From Psoroptes ovis (taxonomy: Eukaryota; Arthropoda; Arachnida; Sarcoptiformes; Psoroptidae): a stretch of 64,000 nucleotides of DNA. The stretch covers positions 310,001-374,000 of the forward strand of contig PQWQ01000003.1 of assembly GCA_002943765.1 (NCBI GenBank), written 5' to 3'. Under the pieces are notes generated by a model. That model was not told the DNA's origin, made no database searches, and saw only the letters and a program-made list of their open reading frames with translations. This document shows, piece after piece, positions 49,836 to 60,754 of this stretch. Made by a program: the position numbers and the translations under genes. The first letter of the stretch is position 1, and each line of letters opens with the position of its first letter.

Positions 49836-51516
49836 TATTTTTTTTTATTTTCTCTTTTCTTTAAATAATAAAACAAATGATACAAATGATTGTTACAAAA
49901 TTATTATTATTATAATTACAATAAATACAAATAAATCATGAATCGAGTCATTTCATTTCATTATTACAAGTAAAACATGATACATAAAACAAATTCATTT
50001 CATTTTGTTTTGAATATTTTCATTCATTTCGTAAATAATTCAAATTAAAATTTAATTTATAAATTAATTATTGAATTCAATTCAAATAATTGATAATTTT
50101 TAATTTTGAAAAAAATGAATTTTTTTTTTTGAATAATAAAATATTTATGAAATTATTGAATATTGGGCTTATTATCATTCAATATTATTCAATTGTTCAT
50201 TCCGTTTCAAAACCACGTAAATCATTTGTGACAATCATTTGTGATACGTCGATTGACCATTTTCAAAAAATTCACCCTTTCATTCATTCATTCATTCAGT
50301 CAGACAAAATTTCAAAAAAATTTTATACGATTTCATTTTGCTGGTATTTGGAGATTTCGGAATTGAAAAGGGTAATGCAAACCATGGAGAAAAATAATGG
50401 AAAATATCAAAATTTATTCGAAGAAACAATCGAAATCAAATGATAATTTCATTATCAGTTTTCCAAATTATCAGTTTCCAAAAACCAATAATTTTTTCTA
50501 AAAATTATTCAAATTTAATTTTGATTTAATTTGATTTTTCCATTGGTTGTTTGCTCTGGTTGCTGCTGATTGAAAAATTCAATTATTTTCATCAGTTTTT
50601 ATAGTACTACGTGTATTCAAGTTGATCAATCCATTGGAATTTCGATGGAATCAGTGGAAATTTTCGTGTCGAAAATTTCTTTGGAAATTTCGTACACAAT
50701 GATAAACTTTAAGAAACAATTAAAAGATGAAGAAAAATTGATAAATATCCATCGAGAATTCTTTATCATTGGTGATTGCCAATTGAATTTTTGTAATTCG
50801 CAATCATCGAATCTTGATTATCGGACATTGACTGAGATTGAAACAAAAGAAAATTGAGAAATTTGAGAAAAATCAAAGATTGTTTTTTGGGTAGAAATGA
50901 TTTGAAAAAGAATTTTAAAAAATTCAAAGGATTTCGATCATTGATTCTTAGATAATTGCTTTGGAATTTCTTATTTAATTCTACGCTAACAAACGATGAT
51001 TACGTCTTGATTAATTACGAAAAATAAATCAAAAGATTAGTGATCATCAAAGATGATCAATGATATTTGTTCATATTTTAAGATCTATCATTGAACTTTA
51101 TGATGCCATTGTATTTTGCGAAAACAAAATACTTCAATAATTATCGCGTCATTAATTTTCATTTTTCAAATTTGGAATTCAAATCAATTCAATTCAAATT
51201 AATTATCCAAAGAATTATCAAGAATTTTTTTGAAGAGTAAATCTCTTTGTTCATTTTTTGTTCATCAATTTACAATTCAAAAAAATTCAAATAACGCATC
51301 ATAGAGATCATTGAAGGAATTTAACCCTTTTGTGCGTTTCAATTGAATCCTTTCAACCGATTTTTCCCCTCTCCGATTCAGCAAAATCATTGATCTTTTC
51401 TTCGGTTCTTTATCGAATGATATTATCGTCATAAATGGCATATATCATACCACAATCATTTTTCACTCTAATTAAATCGAACAAAAAAAAATTGTCATTT
51501 ACTTTTGCCCAATGTA

Positions 51517-51601
51517 TTAGGAGGTTGTCCGAAAAGTTCATCACGCTTAATCAATCGAGAGTTGTTCATGAAAATCGACCAGAACTTTTCGGACAGCCTA
51601 A
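51517..51601 (+). mobile_element. Mariner-type MITE copy 33, type A
   Basis: The left end has an extra GAG (TTAGGAGGTTGTCC). The core carries the CAATCGAGAGTTG variant shared with copy 13. Confidence 0.86.
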
Positions 51602-52335
51602 TGTTATCATTATGATTATAATTGATTTATTTTTTCTAAAGATAAATCTTAAAACGTGATATTTGTTGTTGTTGTTGTTGTTGATGATGATGATAATTAT
51701 AAATTGAATAATCTCTAAAGAATTTAGTTTGGATCAAATAAACAATCAAACGAGAATAAATAAGGCGAAATAATAAATAATGAAGATGAATCTAAATAAA
51801 AACCAACGAAACAGTTAATTTCAATTCAACTCAATTCAATTCAATGATGTTAATTACTATTGTTCATCAATCATCTCATGATAATAACGATGATGATGAT
51901 GAAACCCAATGAATCAAAACTCGAAATAAAACCACACAAAAAAAAAAATTAAATTTAAAATGAAAATTGAATAAATCAAATAAAACAAAACAAAATCGAA
52001 ACAATCAGAATCAATTTTCGATCTATTGTTTGTTTCGATTTCAATTTCGATGATGATGATGATCACTGACTGACAAACAAGTATTTAAACTGAAGCATTT
52101 CAAATTAATTTTCTTCATTATTTTCGATTGTTCAAATTTGAGGTTTTCTGTTGTTTTCATCATCTTGTCTAATTTGAGAATTGTCATTAATTTTTTCAAT
52201 TAATTTCAACAATTTTCAATTTTTCAAATTTTTAATTAGAAGTAAAATAATTGAAAAATAATAGAAATTGATTCTAGATTTATTCAAATTGAATTGAAAT
52301 TTCATTAAATTATTTCAAAATATTAATCGAAAAAA

Positions 52336-52785
52336 ATGGCCAAAATCATGAAAAACTTAGCATTTCGATACTTGTTATTATCAATGTTCGTATTGATCAT
52401 ATTTCAAATGATGAATAATGTTGATGCATTCAAGAAGCCACCATTGAATGGTGGTATATTTGGGAAACGATCGCCATCATCATCATCATCATTATCATCA
52501 TCGCAAGTATCACAATCGCCACTATCACAATCACAATCATCATTATCATCAATGCAACCACAGCAATCATCGATGCCATTTCAATCACAATCGTTGATGA
52601 TGAATCGTTTTGTTACGAATTCAGGTATATTCTCAATTGAAAACATTGATTCAAGTATTTTCATTTCATTTTTCTCTCTCTCGTTTAAAAAAGATGACGG
52701 AGACTTCATCAACAATGTATGCGATTTGGTCACAACGCTGATACCTGCTTGTAATAATAATTGGTACAATAAGATGAATGAATGA
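52336..52785 (+). CDS. SIFa: SIFamide neuropeptide precursor
   Basis: A precursor of 149 codons, or 126 if a 69-bp intron (52625-52693, GTATAT...AAAAAG) is removed. It is 3n long, so both forms keep the frame. A signal peptide (about residues 1-30, core YLLLSMFVLIIF) is followed at once by AFKKPPLNGGIF-G-KR. That is a SIFamide with an amidation Gly and a dibasic cut site. Arthropod SIFamides are typically (A/G)YRKPPFNGSIF-amide, so this copy has Y to F, R to K, F to L and S to G changes but keeps the K-P-P-x-N-G-x-I-F frame. A Ser/Gln-rich spacer follows, then a C-terminal piece with two cysteines (VCDLVTTLIPAC), matching the two-cysteine tail usual in SIFamide precursors. There is an in-frame TAA at 52324. 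A candidate TATA-like TATTTAAA lies near 52082. The peptide acts through a GPCR in feeding, mating and sleep circuits of insects; in ticks it is reported on salivary-gland nerves. Confidence 0.88.
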   Translation: MAKIMKNLAFRYLLLSMFVLIIFQMMNNVDAFKKPPLNGGIFGKRSPSSSSSLSSSQVSQSPLSQSQSSLSSMQPQQSSMPFQSQSLMMNRFVTNSGIFSIENIDSSIFISFFSLSFKKDDGDFINNVCDLVTTLIPACNNNWYNKMNE

Positions 52786-55089
52786 ATCAGTAAATCTCGG
52801 CGATTAGACAATCAGAAGATTTGACGAGAATAATAACCATAGAATTCAACGAGGAGAAAACAAAATTCAAAATTGTTTTTCTCGAATAATTTACCCATGA
52901 TGAAATCAAGATGATTCAATCAATTAAATAATGATCGCGAGCATAAATCATCGAAGTATAAAACTTATAACCAAACTAATAATCCGATCAAAATCAACGG
53001 AAAATAATTAATTGAAAAAATTTCAGGAAAAATTTCTTAATTTTTTTTTCATTTTCTAAATTTAAAAATTCAAAAAAATAATAATCCATTCGTTTTATGA
53101 ATGAATGAATCGAAAAATTATTTCGAAAATGAAATAATCATTATAATCAAATCATCATTATTTATCATCATCATTCAACTGAGGACATGTATTAGGTAGA
53201 AAGACACTAAAAATAATCATTTTTTTCGATTGAAAATAATATAATTCCCGATTTTAAATTTTAAAAATTCGTACAAAATAAATGAAATTTTTAATTTAAT
53301 TGAAAGGTATCCGATAATTATTTTTCTGGTTTTAGCCTTAACAACCTGATCAATCATTTTCTAACCCTTTTCAAATCAATCGATTGATTCATTGACTTAT
53401 TGAATTTTGAAAAAATTGAAATGATTGATTCATTTAATACGATTGTACTCTTTGCATTAAGGTCAATTGCTGTTATGTTTGTTTGTTTGTTCATTTGAAT
53501 GAGATTTTCACTTTTTTTTTCGCCTGGAATCAACCGGTTTTTCAAGTATTTTTTTAATTTTCCCATTCAAATTCAGAGTCGATCTGCTTAACAGTGATTT
53601 TTCAATTTTTTCAATTTCTTCAATTTCTTCAACCATCTTCAAACACCATCTCCAACCAACCACCACTACATCAAGGATTTTCGACAATTGATTTCATTTC
53701 ATTTTTCGTTTTATGGAAAAGAAATTTTTTGCTGAAAATTCAATTTTGAATTTCCGATTTTTCTTGAAAAAAAATCTCTCGATTTTCTCATATTTCTCAC
53801 CTTTGAACAATTGAAAATGTTTGTCGGTGGCTGCAATTATTGACATGTGATTTTCAATTTTGACAATTTCAATTCAATAAATCTGCTGAAGACAAACCTT
53901 TTGAAGACAAAAATTGAAATTGTGAAAACAAACAAATAAATGCAACTTAATGTTAGCATGCAATTGATTCATTGCATTTGTAATCTTGTTATTTTAATTT
54001 AAAAATAATTTCTTAATTTAAATGCAATCGAAAAATCAATTAATTTAATATTAATAAATGATTATTAATAATTATTAATCTCAAATATCAATTGAAATTA
54101 GATTTGAATCAAATCTCTTTGGAATTAAATTTGAATCAAATTTGAATCAAATCAAATAATATTAAGTATGTCTGAAATTAATTCATATTTTTCATAAGAA
54201 AAAAATATTATTAAAATCAAAGATTATCATCGATAATAAACAGAAATCTAAGAAGAAATCGAAGAAATCAAAGCAAAAGCAGCAACAGCAACAAATTATC
54301 AAGTTGTTTTGTTATTATTTATTTTTAAATTTCTTAAAGAAATCAATCAAATCAATTGAATCAATCCATCAATTCATTTATTGCTTTCATTTCTTTAATA
54401 TTTCATCGCGATGTGTTGTTGTACACATTTCAAATGTGACCATGAATCAATGATAATTAATCTCCCTCTCTGCTTTTTCTTAAAATTTGTTGCTGCAGCT
54501 TCTGCACTTTTGGTGTAAGACAATTATGATTATTATGATGATGAGTGTTTGTGTGCATGTTTCGGTTTGAACATTTGAAATTTCATCCAACAAACATCCA
54601 ACAAACACGCTGTCAATTTGTTTATTTGAATTATTATGAGAAATATTTAAGAAAATGAAAAATGAAATTTCTTCTCGAAACATTATTTTTTTTTTTTTTT
54701 TGAAACCCTTCTGTGATTATTGATTCTTCTTATTAATAATGATGATGATTATTATGATGAACAACGAATAATTAATGATTAAATCAATGAATAAATGTGT
54801 GCAACAACAAAAAGAATAGTCTTTCAAAAGTGTTGATGATAATTATTCACTCAAACCCACCAGTACTTGTAATAATCATAATCAATTCAATTCAAATCAA
54901 AAGCTTTTAGTCAGCTGATTTAATCTTTCTGTCGGTTTTGACAAATGATTTTATGATTTCAAATATTTCAAATTATTTATTTATTTATTTTCATCATTGA
55001 TTTTTTCTTCTGAAAATATTTCAAATCATTGTCTTTCTATCTTTCACGTTGAAAACAATTCAATCAAATATATTTTTTTCTCGTCCAAA
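52786..55089. other. Intergenic region between the SIFamide and ETH genes
   Basis: About 2.3 kb of AT-rich unique sequence without MITEs. It has T- and A-runs (53041, 54685) and (ATG)n near 54735. It should hold the SIFamide 3' UTR and the ETH promoter, which I cannot pinpoint. An in-frame ATG at 54997 lies upstream of the chosen ETH start. Confidence 0.5.
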
Positions 55090-55278
55090 ATGATACCAAC
55101 GATACGATCAAACATTGTTAAATTATTATTATCAATGAAATCGATTTCAATCACATTCATTCTCATAATATTGATTATCATAATGATCGATTGTGATCAT
55201 TGTAATGGACAATTTTTCACGAAAACATCTAAATCAATACCAAGAATGGGTCGTAAAGCTGATAATAGCTTAATGATG
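55090..55278 (+). CDS. ETH: Ecdysis-triggering hormone precursor, exon 1
   Basis: The joined product of 55090..55278 and 55355..55522 is 118 residues. A hydrophobic signal sequence (best from MKSISITFILIILIIIMI at 55135) ends at HCNG. Then comes QFFTKTSKSIPRM-G-RK, an amidated peptide with the FFxKxxKxxPRx-amide signature of arthropod ecdysis-triggering hormones (Drosophila ETH1 ends FFLKITKNVPRL-amide). In insects ETH from endocrine (Inka) cells triggers the moulting behaviour sequence. Here only one ETH copy is present, where many insects have two. The start is uncertain: in-frame ATGs exist at 54997, 55090 and 55135. The donor ATG|GTAAGT is consensus. Confidence 0.85.
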
Positions 55279-55354
55279 GTAAGTTATTCTTGATTTACAT
55301 TAATCTTTTGCACCTGTGATTATTCATATGAAAACTCTTTACTTTAATCGACAG

Positions 55355-55522
55355 GAATCATTGAATGATAATGATTGGAACATTGCTGATAATGACAATC
55401 ACATCGATCCAATGCATCAGCAGCAGCAGCAACAACAATCAGAAACTAATCCATTTTATCGTTTATTTGTGCATTTGTCACGTTTATTTCGTAAATCAAC
55501 GCAATCCATTATGATTAAATAA
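55355..55522 (+). CDS. ETH: Ecdysis-triggering hormone precursor, exon 2
   Basis: Follows a 76-bp intron (55279-55354, GTAAGT...CGACAG) in phase 0. It encodes ESLNDNDWNIADNDN, then a Gln run and NPFYRLFVHLSRLFRKSTQS, to a TAA at 55520. It has no second PRx-amide peptide. The acidic spacer and basic tail look like a precursor remnant with no recognised function. Confidence 0.8.
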   Translation, partial: ESLNDNDWNIADNDNHIDPMHQQQQQQQSETNPFYRLFVHLSRLFRKSTQSIMIK

Positions 55523-56381
55523 TCCCAATATTCATCATTATTTATTCGAATTAATTCATTCAGTCAATGTCAATCCCAAATCTATTCATAAATCGAATAA
55601 TAATCGATTAAAGAAGCGATCAATCACCGAAAGAAAAAGAGCCATCAAATTAGTCATAGAAAAAATAAGGAGAAAATGTTTTATTTTAATTATTTTATGA
55701 TCATTAAATGAATTAATTAATTAGTATAATTAATTGATCAACAACAACAACAATTATCAATGTAATCACAATTTGATGTAATCAATTTTCAATGGTTTCA
55801 ATTATCATTGATCGCTCACATACACACACTGACTTACACACACACTCTTAAACTATGATTTTTCAAAATATTCAAGTGTTTCAATGTATTTATTTCAATT
55901 CATTTCAGATCTGTATGTGTTGGTATGTCAATGTGTGTTTGAATTTGTTTCTCAATAATCAAATCAATGTGTTTATATGAGAACACAAACAAAACAAAAA
56001 TTTGTATTAATTGAAATGTAATTAATCAATTTTGAATATTTTTTTCAATTTTGAAATTTTATATTTTATTTCATTTCATTTCAATCAATTTTTTATTATT
56101 TACAAAATTTCAGAGAGAAAAACAACATTTTTTATTTGTTTTTTGTCAAATCTTTATGCGAAGAGAGAAATTTGGTCATTTTTAAATAAAAATTTTAATT
56201 TTTCAATTTGAATTTCTGAAATTGTTGAATTGTTTCGATGATTAATCGATTATTTCGATGACGATGACCGATGACCGATGATTGATGTGATTGATCATGA
56301 CCAGGGGGTAAATGTATCAAAGTTGAATTTGTTCCGAAATGTTTTGGTGATTCATTGGTTTGTATGTATCGATGACCTTCT
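55523..56381. other. Intergenic region between ETH and the cysteine-containing precursor
   Basis: About 0.86 kb between two convergent genes, so it should contain both 3' UTRs. It is AT-rich, with CACACA tracts near 55820-55845 and AATAAA-like motifs. No gene or element seen. Confidence 0.5.
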
Positions 56382-56900
56382 TCATTGATATTCTTTCATC
56401 GATCCCGATGATGATGATGATGATGATGACGGTGAAGATAATGGCGCAAATCTCATCATAGAAATATTATTATTATATTCATAATTTTCATCATTTTGTT
56501 CATAATCATTCGATGTCGATGATGATGGTGATGACAATTCACGCTGCGGTTGTTGCTGCTGCTGATTTTGTTGATTTCGCTGTAATTGTTCAGAATTTGT
56601 CACGGTTACGGTCTTCATCGGAAAGCGAACAAATGGTAACGATGATGATGATGATGATGTACGTTTACGTGAAAACAGCGTAAATCCACAATGACACCCA
56701 CCAACGTAGCCATTGAATTTTGTTCGGCGACAAAATGCTGAACAATCTAGCCGACGAATAGCGGTTGGAAAATCCATTTGCCGTAAGGCATTGGCATATC
56801 GTCCATAATTCAAGCTGAAATCTTCATTATTTATGACTAAAAAAGTCACAATAATCATTATCAATGATGGTGGAAATGATTTAAATTGATTATTGGCCAT
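56382..56900 (-). CDS. Secreted precursor with a four-cysteine peptide, family not recognised
   Basis: A single-exon frame of 172 residues. The ATG context AAAATGGCC is good, with an in-frame TAA 8-10 bases before it. Residues about 12-25 (SLIMIIVTFLVI) look like a signal peptide or anchor. Between a dibasic IRR (48-50) and RKR (78-80) lies LDCSAFCRRTKFNGYVGGCH and on to CGFTLFS, with cysteines at 53, 57, 69 and 71, that is Cx3C...CxC. The rest is a Ser/Gln/Asn-rich tail. Two processing sites around a cysteine-bridged segment suggest a peptide hormone. The Cx3C plus GGCxC spacing also resembles the core of cystine-stabilised alpha/beta peptides such as defensins, but with two disulfides only. 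I do not recognise a named family and do not assign a function. It lies next to two neuropeptide genes, converging on ETH. Confidence 0.7.
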   Translation of the reverse strand: MANNQFKSFPPSLIMIIVTFLVINNEDFSLNYGRYANALRQMDFPTAIRRLDCSAFCRRTKFNGYVGGCHCGFTLFSRKRTSSSSSSLPFVRFPMKTVTVTNSEQLQRNQQNQQQQQPQRELSSPSSSTSNDYEQNDENYEYNNNISMMRFAPLSSPSSSSSSSSGSMKEYQ

Positions 56901-57430
56901 TTTTATTTAATTTCTTAAAATGTTCTTCTTCTTCGGTTATCTAAGATTGAAGAACAAAGATTTGATTATTTTAATATAACTTGGAGAATTTTACTAAGAA
57001 AAATCAACAAACATAAGAGTGATCGGATTTTAAATGTTTGAAACTCTTCAACAACTTTTGAAAAATTCAAAATGATAATCATCCAACGCTGATGATGGGC
57101 CCATATTTATTCACTTTTTATTTGGCAAGGAACAAACAACAACAATAACATTATTATTATTATTATCATTATAAGGTTCTATATGCAAATTTACGTAATG
57201 AAAATATTTAAAAAAAATAATATTTCCATAAGTAAATATGAGAATTTTAAAAATATCAAAGAATAAAGTGAAATAATCATAAAAATTTAATAAATTCGCG
57301 CTCTTTTCTCAGTTATTCAAAGTGATTTTATTTTATTTTACTTTGAAAACGCCAAATACGCATGTTTTCAAGCGCATTCACAAAGAGGTAGCAACTCTGA
57401 TTCAAACTCTTTCGAGACAAAAATATTTTA

Positions 57431-57510
57431 AAGGGTTGTCCGTAAAGTTTTTGCTGGTTATATCGTAGAAAATCATTGAAAAATCGGCAAGAACTTTTCG
57501 AACAACCTAA
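57431..57510 (+). mobile_element. Mariner-type MITE copy 34, type B
   Basis: Left end worn (AAGGGTTGTCCG); right end ACAACCTAA with TA. Core at consensus. Confidence 0.86.
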
Positions 57511-58570
57511 TACTATTTGAATTAGTATATGTGTGTTTTTTTTGTGAATAAATTACACGTGTGTAATAATAATTGAATTTTATTTTTGTTTGTTTCTAAT
57601 TTCATTGCATAATTTAAATGATAATGATGATGATGATTATGAAGATTCATATTGACTGTATGCCATGAATTTGAATGCCATGATATTTATATGCTTGTTT
57701 TTTGTTTTACCAAGATATTCATATTTACATTTTGCCATTTGTTTATTTATTTATTTATTTATTTTCAAAGAAAATAAAGATTGAAAAAATTAAATAATAA
57801 GTAATTCAAATTTATAGCGATTAAGCCCCGATACCAAGAGTGCATAAAAGAACAAAATCTTCAGTAAACCAACGTATTAAATTATACGAAAAATTTGTTG
57901 GAAAAAAAGATTATCGAAATGCGAGAGAAGTGGAAGACAATTGACTTTAGTATTAGTATAAAGTACTGGTGCCATGGGGTATATTTGAATAATCGATTAA
58001 AATTTTTTGTTTTATTTAACCGAATTAAAATTAAACGAAATTTTAAAATCGCTTATGTCAATGGGAATTCATTGATTTGAATTTTTTTTTGGAGCCGAAT
58101 TCTGTTTTTTGTTTACCGAAAATCTTTGCGAAATTCTTAGGGTCGGAACCGATGGAATATATGTGCGATGATCATCGTCAAGGTAAAGAGAATTAAAATT
58201 CAAATTTAAATAAACCCAAGAGGCAAATTATGATCATGATGTACAATGATGCTTTGGAAGCTAAGCTGTTAAGCTTTAAATAAACAAATTTTTTGAACTT
58301 TACGTTTCGGATTTTTCATTGAATATAATAATAATGATGATTATGAATTTTTAAAATGACATTAAAAACAGAAAGAAAATGGCATATTCATGTTATTATT
58401 AATATTATAATATTATCATTTTATGTAAATTTATTTACATTTTTTTTGGGTTCATTTTCACATTTGTTTTTTGCACTGAAATTCATTTCTCCAGTCCAAC
58501 AATTTTGATTTTTAAAAATTCAATTTATATATGAATGAACTTGCACCAGCATACAGTTTATTAGTGTAAA

Positions 58571-58773
58571 ATGTCGAAAAAATATCAATTAATCCATCCA
58601 GGAGAAAAAATAATCAGGTAAACTATGATCTATTAATCAATTTATAATCAAATTTTTTGTCTAGGATTAATATTCCAAATGAAATTCAGGAAAAAAGCAG
58701 CCGGAACTTGATTAATGATAGAATAATGATCATTTCCCCTTATTGTTACATTGACTTTATGTGTAACAATTGA
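58571..58773 (+). CDS. Possible small two-exon gene, function unknown
   Basis: An ATG at 58571 opens MSKKYQLIHPGEKII, and a donor CAG|GTAAAC follows at 58618. A 47-bp putative intron ends TTGTCTAG at 58664. Joining in phase 2 gives R then INIPNEIQEKSSRNLINDRI and on to CNN with a TGA at 58773, 51 residues in all. TATATATG at 58526-58533 is a plausible TATA box about 40 bases before the ATG. I know no family for it. The first exon could instead belong to a larger gene with a distant acceptor, or all of this could be chance. Confidence 0.25.
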
Positions 58774-59022
58774 TTTAGATCATTATTATCATTACAATAT
58801 TGATAATAATTATGCTGATAACCAAATCGATGAATAATATTAATGAAATAAAAAATTATGCAATAATTCAATGAATTATTATTGAGTTCATTAGAGAGAG
58901 AAAGATATACTAAATGAATAATAATAATGAAATTATGAAATTATAAAATTTCCAATTTCAATTATTTCCACTTTCAATTTTTTTAGCTTTCAACATCCAT
59001 ATTTAGAAAAATGATAATCATA

Positions 59023-59054
59023 ATGATGATGATGATGATGATCATCATCATCAT
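59023..59054. repeat. (ATG)n-(ATC)n palindrome
   Basis: A run of GAT triplets meets a run of CAT triplets around a central TGATCA, giving a perfect inverted repeat of about 13-bp arms. Confidence 0.75.
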
Positions 59055-60673
59055 ATGATAATGATGAAGAATATACACACAGGGTGTAGAACCCATGAAT
59101 TAGTGAAATGTGGAAAACAAAATGAAGATATTTAAAATTAAATCATCATCAAAAAACAAAAAGAATCATAGTCTTCCTTTGAATTATAAAGGATAATTCA
59201 ATTTTGAAAAAGAAAAATTTCTTCAAAAACTTCTTGGAAAATTTTAAATTTAAATAATTTCATTAGTTTTTCATATTAAAAATCTTAAATTCAAAGAGTT
59301 AATCTACTTAAAATTTGAAAAAATATTTAAAAAATACGCGCATCAACTTTTGATTCAATTTGAAATTGAATCAATTTGAATTCAAAAGTTTTCATTTCAG
59401 ACCAACAGTTGCCGTTGCATTTGAGATTTCAAAGAATTCAAAGATTTCAAAATTCAATAATTGTTGACGAATTAATAAGAAAAATTCGAGAAATAATTAA
59501 GAGATTTTCATTTATTTTTTCAATTCTTAGCCCGTAGATGGCAACTGAAATCCTTTGAAGACACATCTCTACGGAGGACATATGTAATCTTGGTTCAAAT
59601 TAATTGTCATCGTTTTCCGTTCAAAATTTATTTTTATCCCATTTTTTCAAATGACTTTCGACATTTAAAATAATGATAATAAAATTAAAACATTAAAAAT
59701 GATGATGATGATGATGATGCTGATGATGATGATAATGATTGATAGCTTATTCAACATGGATAATTTTATTATTTGTCATCATTTTATATTTTTTTAAAGT
59801 TTAATTCAAAACAAGAATCGTCAAGTGTTGTTGTTGTTGTTGCGAGTACAACTCTGTCAAATAACTCTGTTGCACTTTGATTTATGGAAATTTTTGTCCG
59901 CCGGATGACAAGTGGCTAAATCGAGCTGAAATGCCGAAGAAAGAATGAAAATGCCGCACCAAACAACAAAAATAAATGGACTATGATGACCTTCAAACCA
60001 ATTCATATTCAAAAGATTTTGATTGTGATCCGAGTGTGACCGAAATAAATGGCCGAAGAACTTGTTGTAATCAGTGAATTAGAGCGAAATTCTATTTTTG
60101 CGAATTGAAACATCATGAATGAATCAACGAATGATGTTATTTGTCCCTGTCAAATCTTTTAGCTTTTCAATCCATTAGTTTGATTCTTGGCCTTTTTCTG
60201 AAATTTTGAAATTCAAAATTTTATTTAAATTCATGGTTTTTTCATTATTCAATTCAAATCTAATTCTGATTTCGCAATTTCTTTCGATGATGGTTCCCAT
60301 TTATCCTTTATTTAATAGAATATATGTTCGTTATCATTATAATCATTGGATTGATAATAATAATAATGAAACATAATCAAATAAAAACGAATAAATGGAA
60401 CAGAAAAAAAATGGAACAATTTCCGTTCATTTTTGATGATTAATCATTGATACGAATGAATGAATGAATGTTGAAATTATATTTTTATTTTTTTTTACAA
60501 ATCAAATAGAATTGGATGAATTGAGACCATTACAGTGATAATAACAAAAATTGTAAAAAACAAAAATAAAAACAAGAAATTAAAATGTCATAAGACAAAT
60601 TCAAATAATAATAATAATGGGAAAAAATTTTAAATCATGTTAAATTGGATACAAATTCCAAATAAATACAATA

Positions 60674-60754
60674 ATAAGATGTCCGAAAAGTTTTTGCCGA
60701 TTTTCTAATTATTCCTTGCCGATATAATCGGCAAAAACTTTCCGGACAATCCAA
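60674..60754 (-). mobile_element. Mariner-type MITE copy 35, type B, reversed core
   Basis: TA on both sides. The left end has decayed to ATAAGATGTCC; right end GGACAATCCAA. Long arms TTTTTGCCGATTTT. Confidence 0.83.

Larger units (their letters stand above)
48287..52335. other. 3' flank of the cpo-like gene and intergenic DNA
   Basis: The proximal part probably includes the 3' UTR; AATAAA-like hexamers occur near 49165. It holds TCATCATT-rich sequence (48670-48750), a (TTTGA)n microsatellite (49183-49249), a four-unit minisatellite (49601-49655) and two MITEs (49754-49835 and 51517-51601). No gene is evident. Confidence 0.6.
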
